DNA of 64,000 nt from Natronorubrum halophilum (GCF_003670115.1 NZ_QQTY01000001.1:1178001-1242000); one strand, 5' to 3'. Shown: positions 8,192-17,258, counted from the stretch's first letter. Numbers and translations are program-made. Notes: generated by a model not told the origin, from the letters alone.

Positions 8192-9022
8192 ATGACCAGT
8201 CCTACCGTCATCGCCCACCGCGGTTTTGCAGGCGTCGCTCCCGAGAACACCGTCGGTGCGGCCCTCGCCGCGGCCGAACACGACGAAACCGCGATGCTCG
8301 AGATCGACGTCCAGCCGGCTCGCTGTGGAACCCCGGTCGTGATCCACGACGAGCGACTCGAGGGCACACGCGACGGCCGGACGCTCACCGACGCGTCGGG
8401 ACTCGTCTGGGAGACCGAACTCGAGGCCCTCCGGACCGCTCGAGTGCTCGGGACCGCGGAAACGATTCCCACGCTCGCCGAGTTCCTCGAGGCGATCCCC
8501 GACACGATGGCCGTCAACGTCGAATTGAAGAACCCGGGAACGACCGAGCTTCGATTCGGCGAGTCGCTTCCGGCCGCCGAGTGCGACGAACGCCGCGACG
8601 TCTGGATGCCGTTCGTCGAGCGCGTCGCCGAGGACTGTGACGCCTTCGACGGCGAACTCCTCTTCTCGTCGTTCTGTGAGGGCGCGCTGGCAGCGATCCG
8701 CGAGGTCGCACCCGCCGCCGCCGCAACGCTCGTCTGGGACGACCTCGAGGCGGGTCTCGAGATCGCTCGTCGCTACGACTGCGAGGCGATTCATCCGCCC
8801 AGGAACGCGATCCGCGGGACGGTACTCGCCGGGACGGACTACGCCGGATTGTCGCCGGGAGAGCCGCGGGTCGACGTGCTCCGGGAAGCACACGCGGAAG
8901 GCCGGGCGGTCAACGTCTGGACGGCCACGAACTGGAACCAGTTCGAGGCGCTAGCGAACGCCGGCGTCGACGGGATCATCGCCGACTATCCGGGGCTGGG
9001 GGCCTTCTCGAGCGATCCGTAG
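8192..9022 (+). CDS. ugpQ: Glycerophosphodiester phosphodiesterase
   Basis: This 276-residue TIM-barrel protein has the GDPD signature. H9-R10 lie in IAHRGFAGVAPENT, E37 and D39 in MLEIDVQ, and H52-D53 in VVIHDERLEGTRDG. It also has VNVELK and the C-terminal NVWTATNWNQFEALANAGVD and GIIADYPG blocks. It hydrolyses glycerophosphodiesters from polar lipid turnover to glycerol phosphate and an alcohol, using a divalent metal. No signal peptide is present, so it acts in the cytosol. It is slightly divergent around ARCGTPVVIHD but the catalytic residues are intact. Confidence 0.87.
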   Translation: MTSPTVIAHRGFAGVAPENTVGAALAAAEHDETAMLEIDVQPARCGTPVVIHDERLEGTRDGRTLTDASGLVWETELEALRTARVLGTAETIPTLAEFLEAIPDTMAVNVELKNPGTTELRFGESLPAAECDERRDVWMPFVERVAEDCDAFDGELLFSSFCEGALAAIREVAPAAAATLVWDDLEAGLEIARRYDCEAIHPPRNAIRGTVLAGTDYAGLSPGEPRVDVLREAHAEGRAVNVWTATNWNQFEALANAGVDGIIADYPGLGAFSSDP

Positions 9023-9029
9023 CGAGCCG

Positions 9030-9635
9030 TCAGGGTACGTCTTTCGTAAAGCCGAGCCAACACGCCGCGAGTTGGACGGCCATCGCGACGGCCGCACCGC
9101 CGAAGTTGGTGGACAACCGCGCAATATCGAACAGAATCACGACCGCGACGGAGACCACGCCGAGCGCGATGGCGTAGACGATCACGCGAATAAAGTCGTC
9201 AGGAGCCAGCCCCAGTCGCTCGAGGCCGCCGTAAAACGCTAGCCAGCCCGAAAACAGGACGATTCCGAGCAAAAAGAGGGCATCGAGAACGCCGGGGCCG
9301 CCCGCGAGGGATCCCAGCGCCATCCGCGACGGGAGAAACGCGAGCGGGACGAAGAACAGAGCCAACCACGCGAAGGTCGCACCACCGTCGGGGTCCGCGC
9401 CGATCCGATCGTAACCGCCCTCGATGAACCAACTGGTCCCGAGGAAGGCGACGCCGATGATCGCAACGATGAGCAGTTCTTCGGGAACCGGAACCTCGTC
9501 GAGCGACGCGCCGACGGCCCGATAGAGGACCATTCCGGCAATGAAACAGGTCCACGCGAACCCGACGAACGTGCCCACCGAGCGACCGAAGTCGACGAAT
9601 GCCTCGCCGACGCTCGAGCGCAGTGTCTCTGCCAT
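9030..9635 (-). CDS. Six-helix membrane protein, unknown function
   Basis: This 201-residue protein has about six hydrophobic segments: FVGFAWTCFIAGMVLYRAVG, LLIVAIIGVAFLGTSWFI, FAWLALFFVPLAFL, LDALFLLGIVLFSGWLAFYG, VIVYAIALGVVSVAVVILF and AAVAMAVQLAACWLGF. Short loops carry few conserved polar residues, and no catalytic motif is visible. It converges with the glycerophosphodiesterase gene (7-nt gap) and lies upstream of nothing on its own strand. I do not recognise the family. Confidence 0.65.
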   Translation of the reverse strand: MAETLRSSVGEAFVDFGRSVGTFVGFAWTCFIAGMVLYRAVGASLDEVPVPEELLIVAIIGVAFLGTSWFIEGGYDRIGADPDGGATFAWLALFFVPLAFLPSRMALGSLAGGPGVLDALFLLGIVLFSGWLAFYGGLERLGLAPDDFIRVIVYAIALGVVSVAVVILFDIARLSTNFGGAAVAMAVQLAACWLGFTKDVP

Positions 9636-9682
9636 CGGGTAGCTCTTCGAAGGAGTGTCAGATAACTATTCGGTCTAGACGG

Positions 9683-11278
9683 TCAGTCCGAGTCCAAATC
9701 CGGATCCGGCGCTCGAGTCGGCAATGCCTCCGTCGCCGGTCCCTCGAGGACCTCGCCCTCGAGCGAGAACCGCGAACCGTGGCAGGGACAGTCCCAGCTT
9801 CGCTCGGCGTCGTTCCACTGGACGAGACAGTACAGGTGAGTACAGACCGCCGAAGTCGCGTGGAGGTCGCCGTCCTCGTCTCGCGCACAGGCGATGGGCT
9901 TCCCGCCGCGGCGGACGACCGTCCCCTCCCCCGGCTCGAGCGCGGGATCGTCGGACGCCAGGAGCGTCCGCGCCCAGTCGGTGGCGAACTGGCTCGCCGC
10001 GTCGGCGTTTTCGGTGATGGCCTTCCCCGCCGACGTCTTCGGCGTGAATCGCAGCGGCGCGAACAGGTCGCGCTCCGGCGGCTCCCCGCCCGCGATGAGT
10101 TGGGCGAGGAGCCGTCCCGCAGCGACGCCGTTGGTCATCCCCCAGCCGCGAAAGCCGGTCGCGACGAAAACGTTCTCGGCACCGGCACCGACGCGGCCGA
10201 CGAACGGGACCTTATCGACCGGCTTGTAATCCTGCGTCGACCACCGGTAGGCGATTTCGTCGATCGGAAACCGCTCGCGCGCCCACCGCTCGAGGCGTCG
10301 GTACCGATCGGCGGTCGAGCCGCCCTGTCCCGTCTTGTGGTTCTCCCCGCCGACGAGCAGGAGTTCGCCGTCGGAGTCGCGGTGGGTTCGCACCGAGCGG
10401 TAGTTGTCGCCGGGCCGGTAGTACATCCCCTCGGGCGGCTCGCCGTCGAGGCGAATCCCGAGCACGTAGGATCGTTTCGGGTGCATTCGGGCGAAGTATC
10501 CCGCCCGGTCGAGGATCGGAAATCCGGTCGCGAGAACGACCCGCCGGGCCGTCACCGTCGCCGCAGGGGTTCGGACGCGACACGGCGCTCCCGGCTCGAC
10601 GTCGGTCACGCGCGTGCCTTCGTAGACCGCTGCTCCGTCGTCGCTCCGGAGTTCGTCGGTGATCCCGAGCAGGTACTTTCGCGGGTGAAACCACGCCTGG
10701 TCGTCGAATCGGACCCCCGCTTCAGCACGCTCGAACGGCGGCACCGAGGTGACGTAGGTCGCCTCGAGGCCCGCGGCCCATGCGGCGTCGGTTTCGCGTC
10801 GAATCTCGTCGGGCTCGTTGCTGTACAGGTAGGAGGGCTGGCGCTCGAATCCGCACTCGATTTCCAGATCGGCGATTCGACGTTCGACCTCGTCTATGGC
10901 GCGTTCTTGCACCCGCGCGTACTGGCTCGCCTGTCGACGGCCGAACTCCCGGCGTAGGTGGTCGTAGATCTTCCCGTGCTGGCTGGTCAACTTCGCCGTG
11001 GACTTGCCCGTCACCCCCGTCGCCACTCGATCGCGCTCGAGAACGGCGACCGTTTCGCCGCGCTCGCGCAGGTTGATCGCCGTCGAGAGACCCGCGATAC
11101 CGCCGCCGACGACGGCGACGTCGACCGATCGATCTTCCGCGAGCGCCTCCTCGAGCTCGGCCGTCGCCGGTTCGTCATCGCGCCCGGTCGTCTCGTCGTG
11201 TCCGGCCTCGAGCGTGCTCGCGAGCCAGAGGGAGGTCGGTTCGCCGGGAAGGTCGCTGTTGCGAGTGAACTCGGCCAT
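9683..11278 (-). CDS. FAD-dependent oxidoreductase with C-terminal Rieske domain
   Basis: This 531-residue protein starts MAEFTRNSDLPGEPTSLW at the ATG at 11278. The DAO fold begins with the FAD loop VDVAVVGGGIAGLSTAINL near residue 52, followed by LERDRVATGVTGKSTAKLT. It later has VFVATGFRGWGMTNG. The last 60 residues form a Rieske [2Fe-2S] site: C479-T-H481 and C497-P-C499-H500. Fusions of this kind (YhfW-like) are thought to pass electrons from an amino-acid-type substrate through FAD to the cluster; the substrate is unknown. About 40 acidic residues precede the FAD loop. Convergent and divergent neighbours show no related function. Confidence 0.88.
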   Translation of the reverse strand: MAEFTRNSDLPGEPTSLWLASTLEAGHDETTGRDDEPATAELEEALAEDRSVDVAVVGGGIAGLSTAINLRERGETVAVLERDRVATGVTGKSTAKLTSQHGKIYDHLRREFGRRQASQYARVQERAIDEVERRIADLEIECGFERQPSYLYSNEPDEIRRETDAAWAAGLEATYVTSVPPFERAEAGVRFDDQAWFHPRKYLLGITDELRSDDGAAVYEGTRVTDVEPGAPCRVRTPAATVTARRVVLATGFPILDRAGYFARMHPKRSYVLGIRLDGEPPEGMYYRPGDNYRSVRTHRDSDGELLLVGGENHKTGQGGSTADRYRRLERWARERFPIDEIAYRWSTQDYKPVDKVPFVGRVGAGAENVFVATGFRGWGMTNGVAAGRLLAQLIAGGEPPERDLFAPLRFTPKTSAGKAITENADAASQFATDWARTLLASDDPALEPGEGTVVRRGGKPIACARDEDGDLHATSAVCTHLYCLVQWNDAERSWDCPCHGSRFSLEGEVLEGPATEALPTRAPDPDLDSD

Positions 11279-11478
11279 GGAACTGCAGCGGGCTACATCG
11301 ACGACGGGCAAAAAAGGGGCGGGCGGACGTGCAAGTTCGGTCGCGTCATGACTCGAGCCGCCAGCGGGATCGACCGCCTCGAGTCCGTCGCTGGCGAGGA
11401 GTGTCGGGTGTGTTGGGATGCGATACGGTCGGTTCCGAGGACCACGCCCTTCATCTTTCTCACGCCCGAAATAGGCGT

Positions 11479-11922
11479 ATGGTGCCCTCGGTCGAGGACG
11501 CGATTACGATACTGCTGGTCGAACCGAATCCCGGCGATGCTCGGCTGTTCTCCGAATCGTTCGCGGACGCGAGCATCGCGAGTGACGTGTACACCGTCGC
11601 CGACGGGGAAGCGGCGCTCGACTTCGTCCACCGACGAAACGAACACGCCGAGAGTCCGCGACCCGATATCATCCTGCTCGACTTCCACCTCCCCAGTCTG
11701 AGCGGCGAAGACGTCCTCTCGGAACTCAAGTCCGAACCGGCCTTGCGGTCGATCCCCGTGATCGTGCTGACGAGTTCGGATTCCGAGGAGGACATCGCTC
11801 GCTCTTACGATCTCCACGCGAACGCCTACTTGCAAAAACCCGTCAACCCCGACGAGTTCGTCGCGCTCGTCCGCTCGTTCGAGAACTTCTGGCTCACGTT
11901 CGTTCGATTTCCCGGCAACTAG
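11479..11922 (+). CDS. Single-domain receiver protein (Rcp1-like)
   Basis: This 147-residue protein is one CheY-like receiver domain with no output domain. Phosphoacceptor D68 lies in DIILLDFHLP, the Thr/Ser switch in VIVLTSSDSEED and the conserved Lys in LQKPVN (K120). The acidic pocket reads LLVEPNPGD, so one of the two usual acidic residues is Pro. It resembles the Rcp1-type receivers that accept phosphate from phytochrome-like or PAS histidine kinases. The histidine kinase encoded at 46632-48854 is a possible partner but is 35 kb away. The start at 11479 follows immediately after a short AT-poor leader. Confidence 0.85.
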   Translation: MVPSVEDAITILLVEPNPGDARLFSESFADASIASDVYTVADGEAALDFVHRRNEHAESPRPDIILLDFHLPSLSGEDVLSELKSEPALRSIPVIVLTSSDSEEDIARSYDLHANAYLQKPVNPDEFVALVRSFENFWLTFVRFPGN

Positions 11923-11972
11923 ACCGCCCCTCGACTCGAGTTGGGATCACCGACGGGCGGACCGGCACCGCG

Positions 11973-12848
11973 CTACTCCTCGAGCAGGTCCGGTAACTCG
12001 TTGATCGACTCGAGAACTGCGGACGCGTCCTCGGCGGCGTACTTGTTGCGCCCCTCGTCGCCGGTGAGTCCGCCCGTGAGGACGCCGACGCCGCGATAGT
12101 CGCGCCCGGGATCCGTTTCGTTCGCGTTGGTTGCCGTCCGGATATCGTCCAGCGTGTCGCCGACGAAAACGACGGCGGAAGCGCCGAACCGTTCGGCGAG
12201 CGTCGTGAGCGCCCGCGGGTGCGGTTTGCCCTCCTCCCAGTCGTCCATCGTGAACCGGTGTTCGAGCGGAATCGCATCCTCGAGTCCGACCCGCTCGAGG
12301 GCGATTTCGGCTTCGGCTTCCGGCCGGCCGGTCAGGACGCCGACGTCGTAGCCCTCGACGAGGTGTTCTCGGGTAGACTCCTCGAGCAACACCGGTTCGT
12401 CGTGGATGAAGCCGCGGGTCTCGATATCGGGCTCGCCGCCCTCGAGTCCCCGGTAGAGATCGGCACCGAGGTACAGTTGCTGGAAGACGTCACGGAGCCG
12501 CTCGCGATCCCAGCGGCCCATCGCGCGCTGGGTGGCTCGAGCGCCGAGTTCGTCCCGGACCGCGGCTTCGGCGGCCTCGAGGCCGCCGCCCCTCGAGGCG
12601 ATGTCGTCGGTGAAGTCCGCGATAGAGTTGCCGTATCCCTCGCTCGTCGCGAGTACGTACAGCGCGGCGGCGTACGTCAGTCCCCAGTCGTTGTTGAACC
12701 CGCCGGCGTCCTTGAAGCGCTGAATGTCGGCCTTGCGGATCGTCCGATCGTAGACGTGGTCGATGGACTCGACGATCGCGCGTCGGTACGAATCGGCGAC
12801 GTCGACGAGCACGCCGTCGATATCGAGGACGACAGCATCTGCGTTCAT
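11973..12848 (-). CDS. HAD-superfamily phosphatase (TIGR01548 type)
   Basis: This 291-residue protein has the HAD nucleophile motif [10 protein letters not shown] (D9, D11). Motif II is in [13 protein letters not shown], motif III is the lysine in [11 protein letters not shown], and motif IV is [11 protein letters not shown]. An all-helical cap spans about residues 20-140. The architecture and the [11 protein letters not shown] cap motif match the TIGR01548 group, which is common in haloarchaea and is sometimes linked to histidinol-phosphate-like substrates; the true substrate is unsettled. It is cytosolic. The neighbouring small gene upstream on the same strand is 120 nt away. Confidence 0.85.
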   Translation of the reverse strand: MNADAVVLDIDGVLVDVADSYRRAIVESIDHVYDRTIRKADIQRFKDAGGFNNDWGLTYAAALYVLATSEGYGNSIADFTDDIASRGGGLEAAEAAVRDELGARATQRAMGRWDRERLRDVFQQLYLGADLYRGLEGGEPDIETRGFIHDEPVLLEESTREHLVEGYDVGVLTGRPEAEAEIALERVGLEDAIPLEHRFTMDDWEEGKPHPRALTTLAERFGASAVVFVGDTLDDIRTATNANETDPGRDYRGVGVLTGGLTGDEGRNKYAAEDASAVLESINELPDLLEE

Positions 12849-12968
12849 ACCCGTCCAGACGGGGCGGTGGGAATAAAGGCGGTCGGATTCGTCGTCGGGG
12901 CGACCAGAGCTCCGTCAGCGGTATCCAGTACGCGCATCGCGACGGCTAACGGCGGGATCCGGGTGGGG

Positions 12969-13316
12969 TTACTCGGGAACCTCTTCGAGGACCGACTTCC
13001 CGCTCCCGGCTTTCGATTCCCACTCCCACTCGTCTTCGACTTTGAGACGTCCGTCCTCGAGTCGCTCGACGGTTCCGACGGAGCGTCCGGTCGCCGTCTC
13101 GCCGTCCGTCGTGAGTTGAGCGTACCGGATCTCCCACTGCCGACCGTCGAACGTCCCGACCAGATGTCCGTCCGCGATTTCGCCGCCGGAGTAGCTCGCG
13201 TGTATTCGTTCACCCGTCTGCTCGAACTGAAAGCGTGTCTCCGTACTGACGTCTCCGGCGTCGTCGTTCGCGACGCCGACGAACGTCCGTCCGTCCAGCG
13301 AGAGTTCGTCGACCAT
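12969..13316 (-). CDS. Small conserved beta-rich protein (often mislabelled N-acetylglutamate synthase)
   Basis: This 115-residue protein has the pattern GRTFVGVANDDAGDVSTETR, then YSGGEIADGHLVG, then RYAQLTTDGETATGRSVGT and LEDGRLKVEDEWEWES. This is a widespread short family that databases often call n-acetylglutamate synthase without support; it has no acetyltransferase fold. It is likely a small beta-barrel of unknown role, perhaps ligand binding. It lies between a HAD phosphatase and a membrane metalloprotease on the same strand. No motif for catalysis is visible. Confidence 0.7.
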   Translation of the reverse strand: MVDELSLDGRTFVGVANDDAGDVSTETRFQFEQTGERIHASYSGGEIADGHLVGTFDGRQWEIRYAQLTTDGETATGRSVGTVERLEDGRLKVEDEWEWESKAGSGKSVLEEVPE

Positions 13317-13395
13317 GCCGCGATACTGTCCGGTGAGTGGATAGTGGTTGCGATCACGCGGGCGCTCTCCGGCCTCGCTTCCAACGAAAAGCGAA

Positions 13396-14058
13396 TTACA
13401 CTCCGAACGCGCCGACGGCGTAAAACGCGACGATCCCCAGCCCGACCGCGTAGAGCACGTCGGCCCAGAGCCACGAGAGCAGGTTCGCGACGTAGATCAC
13501 GAGCACGAACGGAACCGCGAGCAACACGACCGGCGATCGCCGCCACTCCGATCGCGAACGGGTCCAGAGCGTGTTCGCATCGCCGGTACTCGGAAACGCC
13601 TGCATCCCCACGGAGAGTCCCAGCCAGCAGAGAACGACCGCGAGGGCGAGCGTCCCTCTCGAGGCGGTCCAGATCGCGTCGAGTAACTCGCCCGGCGGAG
13701 CCCCTTCGGTTCCGACTGCCGTCACGAGCGCGGCGAGACCCAGGAAGGCGGCCATCGAGACGACGGTGTTCACCAGAAACGGAGCGACGCTGATGACGAA
13801 CGACTCCCGGTACCGATCGGGTTGGGTGTGGCGCACGTAACCCGACGGGGTTCCGAACCTGAAGTAGACGACCTCGAGCACCGGAACGCCGACGAGATCG
13901 CAGGCCTTCTTGTGGGCGAATTCGTGGACGACGATCCCCGGGATCGAAGCGAGTTGCACGCCGAACCAGAGCAACGTCGTGATCCCGAGGATCATCGCCG
14001 CGAGAACCGCGATTGCGAGGACGATCGCAACGGCGAGGACGACGAAGTCGGCGGCCAT
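13396..14058 (-). CDS. Membrane zinc metalloprotease-like protein (HEFAH motif)
   Basis: This 220-residue protein has about five transmembrane helices. The active-site pattern H45-E-F-A-H49 lies in GIVVHEFAHKKACDLVGV near the end of the first long helix. This layout resembles site-2-protease (M50)-like or DUF3267-like proteins, which cleave within membranes. A candidate third metal ligand appears as PFLVNT or the later STGDANTL; in M50 proteases the third ligand is an Asp in an NxxPxxxxDG-like motif, which I do not see clearly. Enzymatic activity is therefore uncertain. No PDZ or CBS domain is present. Confidence 0.65.
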   Translation of the reverse strand: MAADFVVLAVAIVLAIAVLAAMILGITTLLWFGVQLASIPGIVVHEFAHKKACDLVGVPVLEVVYFRFGTPSGYVRHTQPDRYRESFVISVAPFLVNTVVSMAAFLGLAALVTAVGTEGAPPGELLDAIWTASRGTLALAVVLCWLGLSVGMQAFPSTGDANTLWTRSRSEWRRSPVVLLAVPFVLVIYVANLLSWLWADVLYAVGLGIVAFYAVGAFGV

Positions 14059-14133
14059 CGATCACCTAACTGTCGTAATCACTCGTAGTTCCTTCGACTC
14101 CGTCAACTGTCCAGCGGCTGTCCGCTTCTCGAC

Positions 14134-14538
14134 TCAACGATCCGGCGCTCGAGCCGCGTACAGCGTCCCCGTCTCGACGGTCCTCCGTTCGACCGGAATC
14201 GCGGGCTGATCGCCGCCGAGGGTCGTAAACAGGAAATCCGCGTCGGCCGCTCGGGCGGCCTCGAGCGCCGGCCGATGCAGCTCCGGGGGGAGGTTCAGCG
14301 CGTACACCGCGTCGATATCGGCGTAGAGTTCCGGATCTGGATCGACGATATCGTCGCGAACGAACGCCACGCCGTCGGGAACCGCACGGTCGTAGATGTC
14401 GGTCGCAGTGACTGAAACGCCGCGTTCGGCGACGGCAGCCGCGACGTCGGTTCGACGACCGATCCCGACCTCGAGGACGCGGTCGTACCGACTGAGCGCG
14501 TCGATTACGGTTCCGGAGTGGCGACGAGAGTGGACCAC
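14134..14538 (-). CDS. UPF0146 family protein (Rossmann, methyltransferase-like)
   Basis: This 134-residue protein reads VVHSRRHSGTVIDALSRYDR from a GTG start at 14538, then VLEVGIGRRTDVAAAVAERG, VTATDIYDR and VRDDIVDPD. UPF0146 is an archaeal family with the nucleotide-binding half of a methyltransferase Rossmann fold but too short to hold a known substrate pocket. Its role is unknown. An in-frame ATG further upstream (14979) is rejected because the extension lies antisense to archaemetzincin. The two genes are divergent, with start codons only 40 nt apart. Confidence 0.75.
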   Translation of the reverse strand: MVHSRRHSGTVIDALSRYDRVLEVGIGRRTDVAAAVAERGVSVTATDIYDRAVPDGVAFVRDDIVDPDPELYADIDAVYALNLPPELHRPALEAARAADADFLFTTLGGDQPAIPVERRTVETGTLYAARAPDR

Positions 14539-14545
14539 GGCGGGA

Positions 14546-14553
14546 CGTTTATG
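14546..14553 (+). promoter_or_regulatory. TATA-like element of amzA
   Basis: GTTTATGC is centred about 28 nt before the archaemetzincin ATG at 14578. It sits only 8 nt beyond the start codon of the divergent UPF0146 gene, so the two promoters must overlap. Confidence 0.5.
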
Positions 14554-14577
14554 CCACCTGCGGCCATAGCCCTTGCC

Positions 14578-15099
14578 ATGCTCGTCGATATCGTGCCGGT
14601 CGGCAACGTCCCCGCGAACGTCAAGCGGGCGGCCTCTGCCGCGTTGCGATCGGTTTACGACTGCGACGTCACGATTCAGGACGCCCAGTCGGTCCCAAAC
14701 GGCGCGTACGATGCCGATCGAAACCAGTACACCGCCGAAACGTTCATCCAGCTCGCCGAGCGTGTCGGCCGGGGAGAGAAAAACATCGCCATCACGCCAC
14801 ACGACCTCTTCTATCGACGGCGAAACTACGTCTTCGGGCTCGCCTATCTCGACGGCAGCGGGAGCGTCGTCTCGACCTACCGGCTCCAGACCTCGAGCGA
14901 CGGCGGCTTCTCGAACCAGAGCGCGAGCGACATCTTTCAGGACCGGGTCCGCAAGGAGATCGTCCACGAGATCGGCCACACCTACGGGTTAGAACACTGC
15001 GACAACAACCGCTGCGTGATGAACTTCTCGCCGACGGTTCGCGAGGTCGATATCAAAGAGGAGAACCTCTGTGGGAGCTGTCAGCGCATCGTTCGATAA
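14578..15099 (+). CDS. amzA: Archaemetzincin metallopeptidase
   Basis: This 173-residue protein shows the full archaemetzincin signature. H130-E131-x2-H134-x5-H140 binds the catalytic zinc, and C141, C146, C165 and C168 (last two in LCGSC) form the second, structural zinc site; the Met-turn M148 follows. Length matches the family. The start at 14578 (MLVDIVPVGNVP) is chosen over an in-frame ATG at 14518 because the family begins there and a TATA element is correctly spaced. Archaemetzincins are cytosolic aminopeptidase-like enzymes whose physiological substrates in archaea are unknown. Confidence 0.92.
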   Translation: MLVDIVPVGNVPANVKRAASAALRSVYDCDVTIQDAQSVPNGAYDADRNQYTAETFIQLAERVGRGEKNIAITPHDLFYRRRNYVFGLAYLDGSGSVVSTYRLQTSSDGGFSNQSASDIFQDRVRKEIVHEIGHTYGLEHCDNNRCVMNFSPTVREVDIKEENLCGSCQRIVR

Positions 15100-15132
15100 G
15101 CCGGAGCGGCGGTAACGGAAGTGGGTGCCAAT

Positions 15133-16947
15133 TCAGGGCGCGTAGTAGTACTCGCCCTCGCTTTTCTGCTGGCGATCCAGCTGCGAGTCTGGCTTGTTGA
15201 TCCGGGGTCGCGAGGTGCGTTCGTCCCGGCGGAAGGTCACCTCGAGGTTCGCGAGGAACTCGTTCATGCCCTCGCGCATTGGCTGGGGCTGGCCGGCGCG
15301 ACCGCGGGCGGCGGGCTCGCCGTCGAAGACCATCAGCCGGTCCGCGAGCAGGTCGATCGTGTAGATGTCGTGGTCGATGACCAGCACGGTCGCGTCCTGC
15401 TGTTCGGCGTAGCGCCGGATCGCGCTCGTCGCCTGCACCCGCTGTTCGACGTCGAGGTGTGCGGAGGGTTCGTCGAGCAAGTAGAGGTCGGCCGAGTCGG
15501 AGAGACACGCCGCGATGGCGACCCGCTGGCGCTCACCACCGGAGAGGTCCGCGAGGTTTTGCTCCATGATCCGCTCGAGTTGGAGCGGCTGGGCGATCTC
15601 GGTGTTCCAGTAGGACGACCCGAACTGGTCGGTGATCGACGAGAGGAACGCGTCGACCCGCATGTGCTGGTCGATGGTGACGTACTGGGGTTTGTAGGAG
15701 ATGTCCAGGTTCAGATCGGTGTCTCCCTCGTCCGACTCGAGATTGCCTGTCAGGAGTTTCGCGAACGTCGACTTCCCGATTCCGTTCGGACCGACGATGC
15801 CGAGCACTTCGTTCTCGCGGATCTCGCCGCCTTCGACCTCGAGCGTGAACTCGCCGTCGCCGTAGCTCTTGGTGAGGTCGGGGTACTCCACGAGGGTGTC
15901 GCTCCGGGTCACCGTACGCGGTGCGTGCTCCTGAAACTCGATCGGGTTCGGGCGGATCCGCATGTTCTCGTTGTTGAGATAGCCCGAGAGGTACTCGTTG
16001 ATCCCGTTACGGACGGACTTTGGCGGCGTGATGACACCGTACGCGCCGGGCTCACCGTAGGCGACGTGGAGCGTGTCCGCCAGCAGGTCGAGGATCGCGA
16101 GGTCGTGCTCGACGACGAGCATCGATTTGTTCTCCTCCTCGGCGAGTTCGCGGATCAGCCGCGCCGCGGTGACGCGCTGGCTCATGTCGAGGTAGGGCGT
16201 GACCTCGTCGAGGAAGTAAAAGTCCGTGTCGCGAGCGAGCGTCGCCGCGATGGCGACCCGCTGGAGTTCACCGCCCGAGAGGTCGTCGATCGACTGCTCC
16301 ATGACGGGGCCGAGCGAGAGTCGCTCGACGAGATAGTCGAGGGCGTCGCGTTCGTCCGTCCGCGCCAACAGTTCGCGGGTGTTGCCGTCGAAACTGTTCG
16401 GAATCTGGTCGACGTACTGGGGCTTTTGGGCCACCGTGACCTCGCCGTCCCGAACGTCCGCGATGTAGTCTTGCAGTTCCGTTCCGCGATACGCCTCGAG
16501 CACTTCGTCCCAGCCGGGGGATTCGTCGTGTCGGCCGAGATTCGGCTCGAGGTCGCCAGCGAGGATGCGAACGGCGGTCGTCTTCCCGATCCCGTTCGGA
16601 CCGAGGATACCGGTGACCTGTCCGTCCTGTGGCGCGGGAAGCCCGTACAGCGAGAAGGCGTTCTCGCCGTAGCGGTGGGCGGGTTCGTCCTGAAGTTCGC
16701 TCGGGAGGTTGATAATCTCGATGGCGTCGAAGGGACACTTCTCGACGCAGATCCCGCAGGTCTCGCCCAGACAGATCTCCTCGGAGATGTGGATCTGTTC
16801 GGGCTGGCCCTCCTCGGCTTCCTCGCCGCGGAGCGTGATACACTCTTTGCCCGTGCGATTCGGCGGGCAGTAGTTCTTGCACTCGTAGCTACACCGGTCG
16901 GGCTGGCACCGATCTAAGTCTACGACGGCGATGCTGTCGTCCGCCAT
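15133..16947 (-). CDS. ABCE1/Rli1 ribosome-recycling ATPase
   Basis: This 604-residue protein has an N-terminal ferredoxin-like domain with two [4Fe-4S] cysteine sets: C14, C19, C23 and C27, plus C36 and the later CLGETCGICVEKCPFDA. Two ABC cassettes follow. Walker A motifs are GPNGIGKTT and GPNGIGKST, signature motifs LSGGELQRVAIA and LSGGERQRVAIA, and Walker B motifs FYFLDEVTPYLD and LYLLDEPSAHLD. ABCE1 splits post-termination ribosomes in archaea and eukaryotes and is essential. The cassette-1 Walker B end (DEVTPYLD) is normal for the family. It starts 2 nt after the stop of an EMC6-like gene, so the pair forms an operon. Confidence 0.97.
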   Translation of the reverse strand: MADDSIAVVDLDRCQPDRCSYECKNYCPPNRTGKECITLRGEEAEEGQPEQIHISEEICLGETCGICVEKCPFDAIEIINLPSELQDEPAHRYGENAFSLYGLPAPQDGQVTGILGPNGIGKTTAVRILAGDLEPNLGRHDESPGWDEVLEAYRGTELQDYIADVRDGEVTVAQKPQYVDQIPNSFDGNTRELLARTDERDALDYLVERLSLGPVMEQSIDDLSGGELQRVAIAATLARDTDFYFLDEVTPYLDMSQRVTAARLIRELAEEENKSMLVVEHDLAILDLLADTLHVAYGEPGAYGVITPPKSVRNGINEYLSGYLNNENMRIRPNPIEFQEHAPRTVTRSDTLVEYPDLTKSYGDGEFTLEVEGGEIRENEVLGIVGPNGIGKSTFAKLLTGNLESDEGDTDLNLDISYKPQYVTIDQHMRVDAFLSSITDQFGSSYWNTEIAQPLQLERIMEQNLADLSGGERQRVAIAACLSDSADLYLLDEPSAHLDVEQRVQATSAIRRYAEQQDATVLVIDHDIYTIDLLADRLMVFDGEPAARGRAGQPQPMREGMNEFLANLEVTFRRDERTSRPRINKPDSQLDRQQKSEGEYYYAP

Positions 16948-16949
16948 GG

Positions 16950-17258
16950 TTAGCCGGACATCCCCGAAGTGAGCAGGATTCCCCACGTCACGAACCACAG
17001 CGCGAACGTCATGAAGACGATGAACAGGTAGTGTTTCGGCCCGAACTCGTCATCATCGTAGATGCCCGTGAAATCGTAGAGAACGAACTGGGCGAGGATC
17101 ACACCCGCCACGAGCATCAGCGCACGCGTGTCGCCCGCCGCATTGCCTACTATCGCCATCGAGGCCAGCGCCGCGGCGACGCCGAGCAGCGCGGATAGCG
17201 CCGTCACGCCGATCGAGCGGATGTGCTCGCGTCGGTCACTGATCGATTCGGTCGACAT
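16950..17258 (-). CDS. EMC6-like membrane protein
   Basis: This 102-residue protein has three hydrophobic segments, TALSALLGVAAALASMAIVG, LMLVAGVILAQFVLYDF and YLFIVFMTFALWFVTWGILL. The N-terminus MSTESISDRREHIRSIG is charged, and FGPKHYLFI is conserved. It matches the haloarchaeal EMC6-like group, related to a subunit of the eukaryotic ER membrane insertase. A role in membrane-protein insertion is inferred from fold. It is the first gene of an operon with ABCE1 (2-nt gap), which would tie membrane insertion to ribosome recycling. A TATA-like CCTTTTTAGC lies near 17279-17288. Confidence 0.75.
   Translation of the reverse strand: MSTESISDRREHIRSIGVTALSALLGVAAALASMAIVGNAAGDTRALMLVAGVILAQFVLYDFTGIYDDDEFGPKHYLFIVFMTFALWFVTWGILLTSGMSG

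Noticed and set aside
15121-16917. A 598-codon plus-strand frame opposite ABCE1
   Set aside because: It mirrors the ABCE1 coding frame and has no family resemblance; long antisense frames are expected at this GC content.
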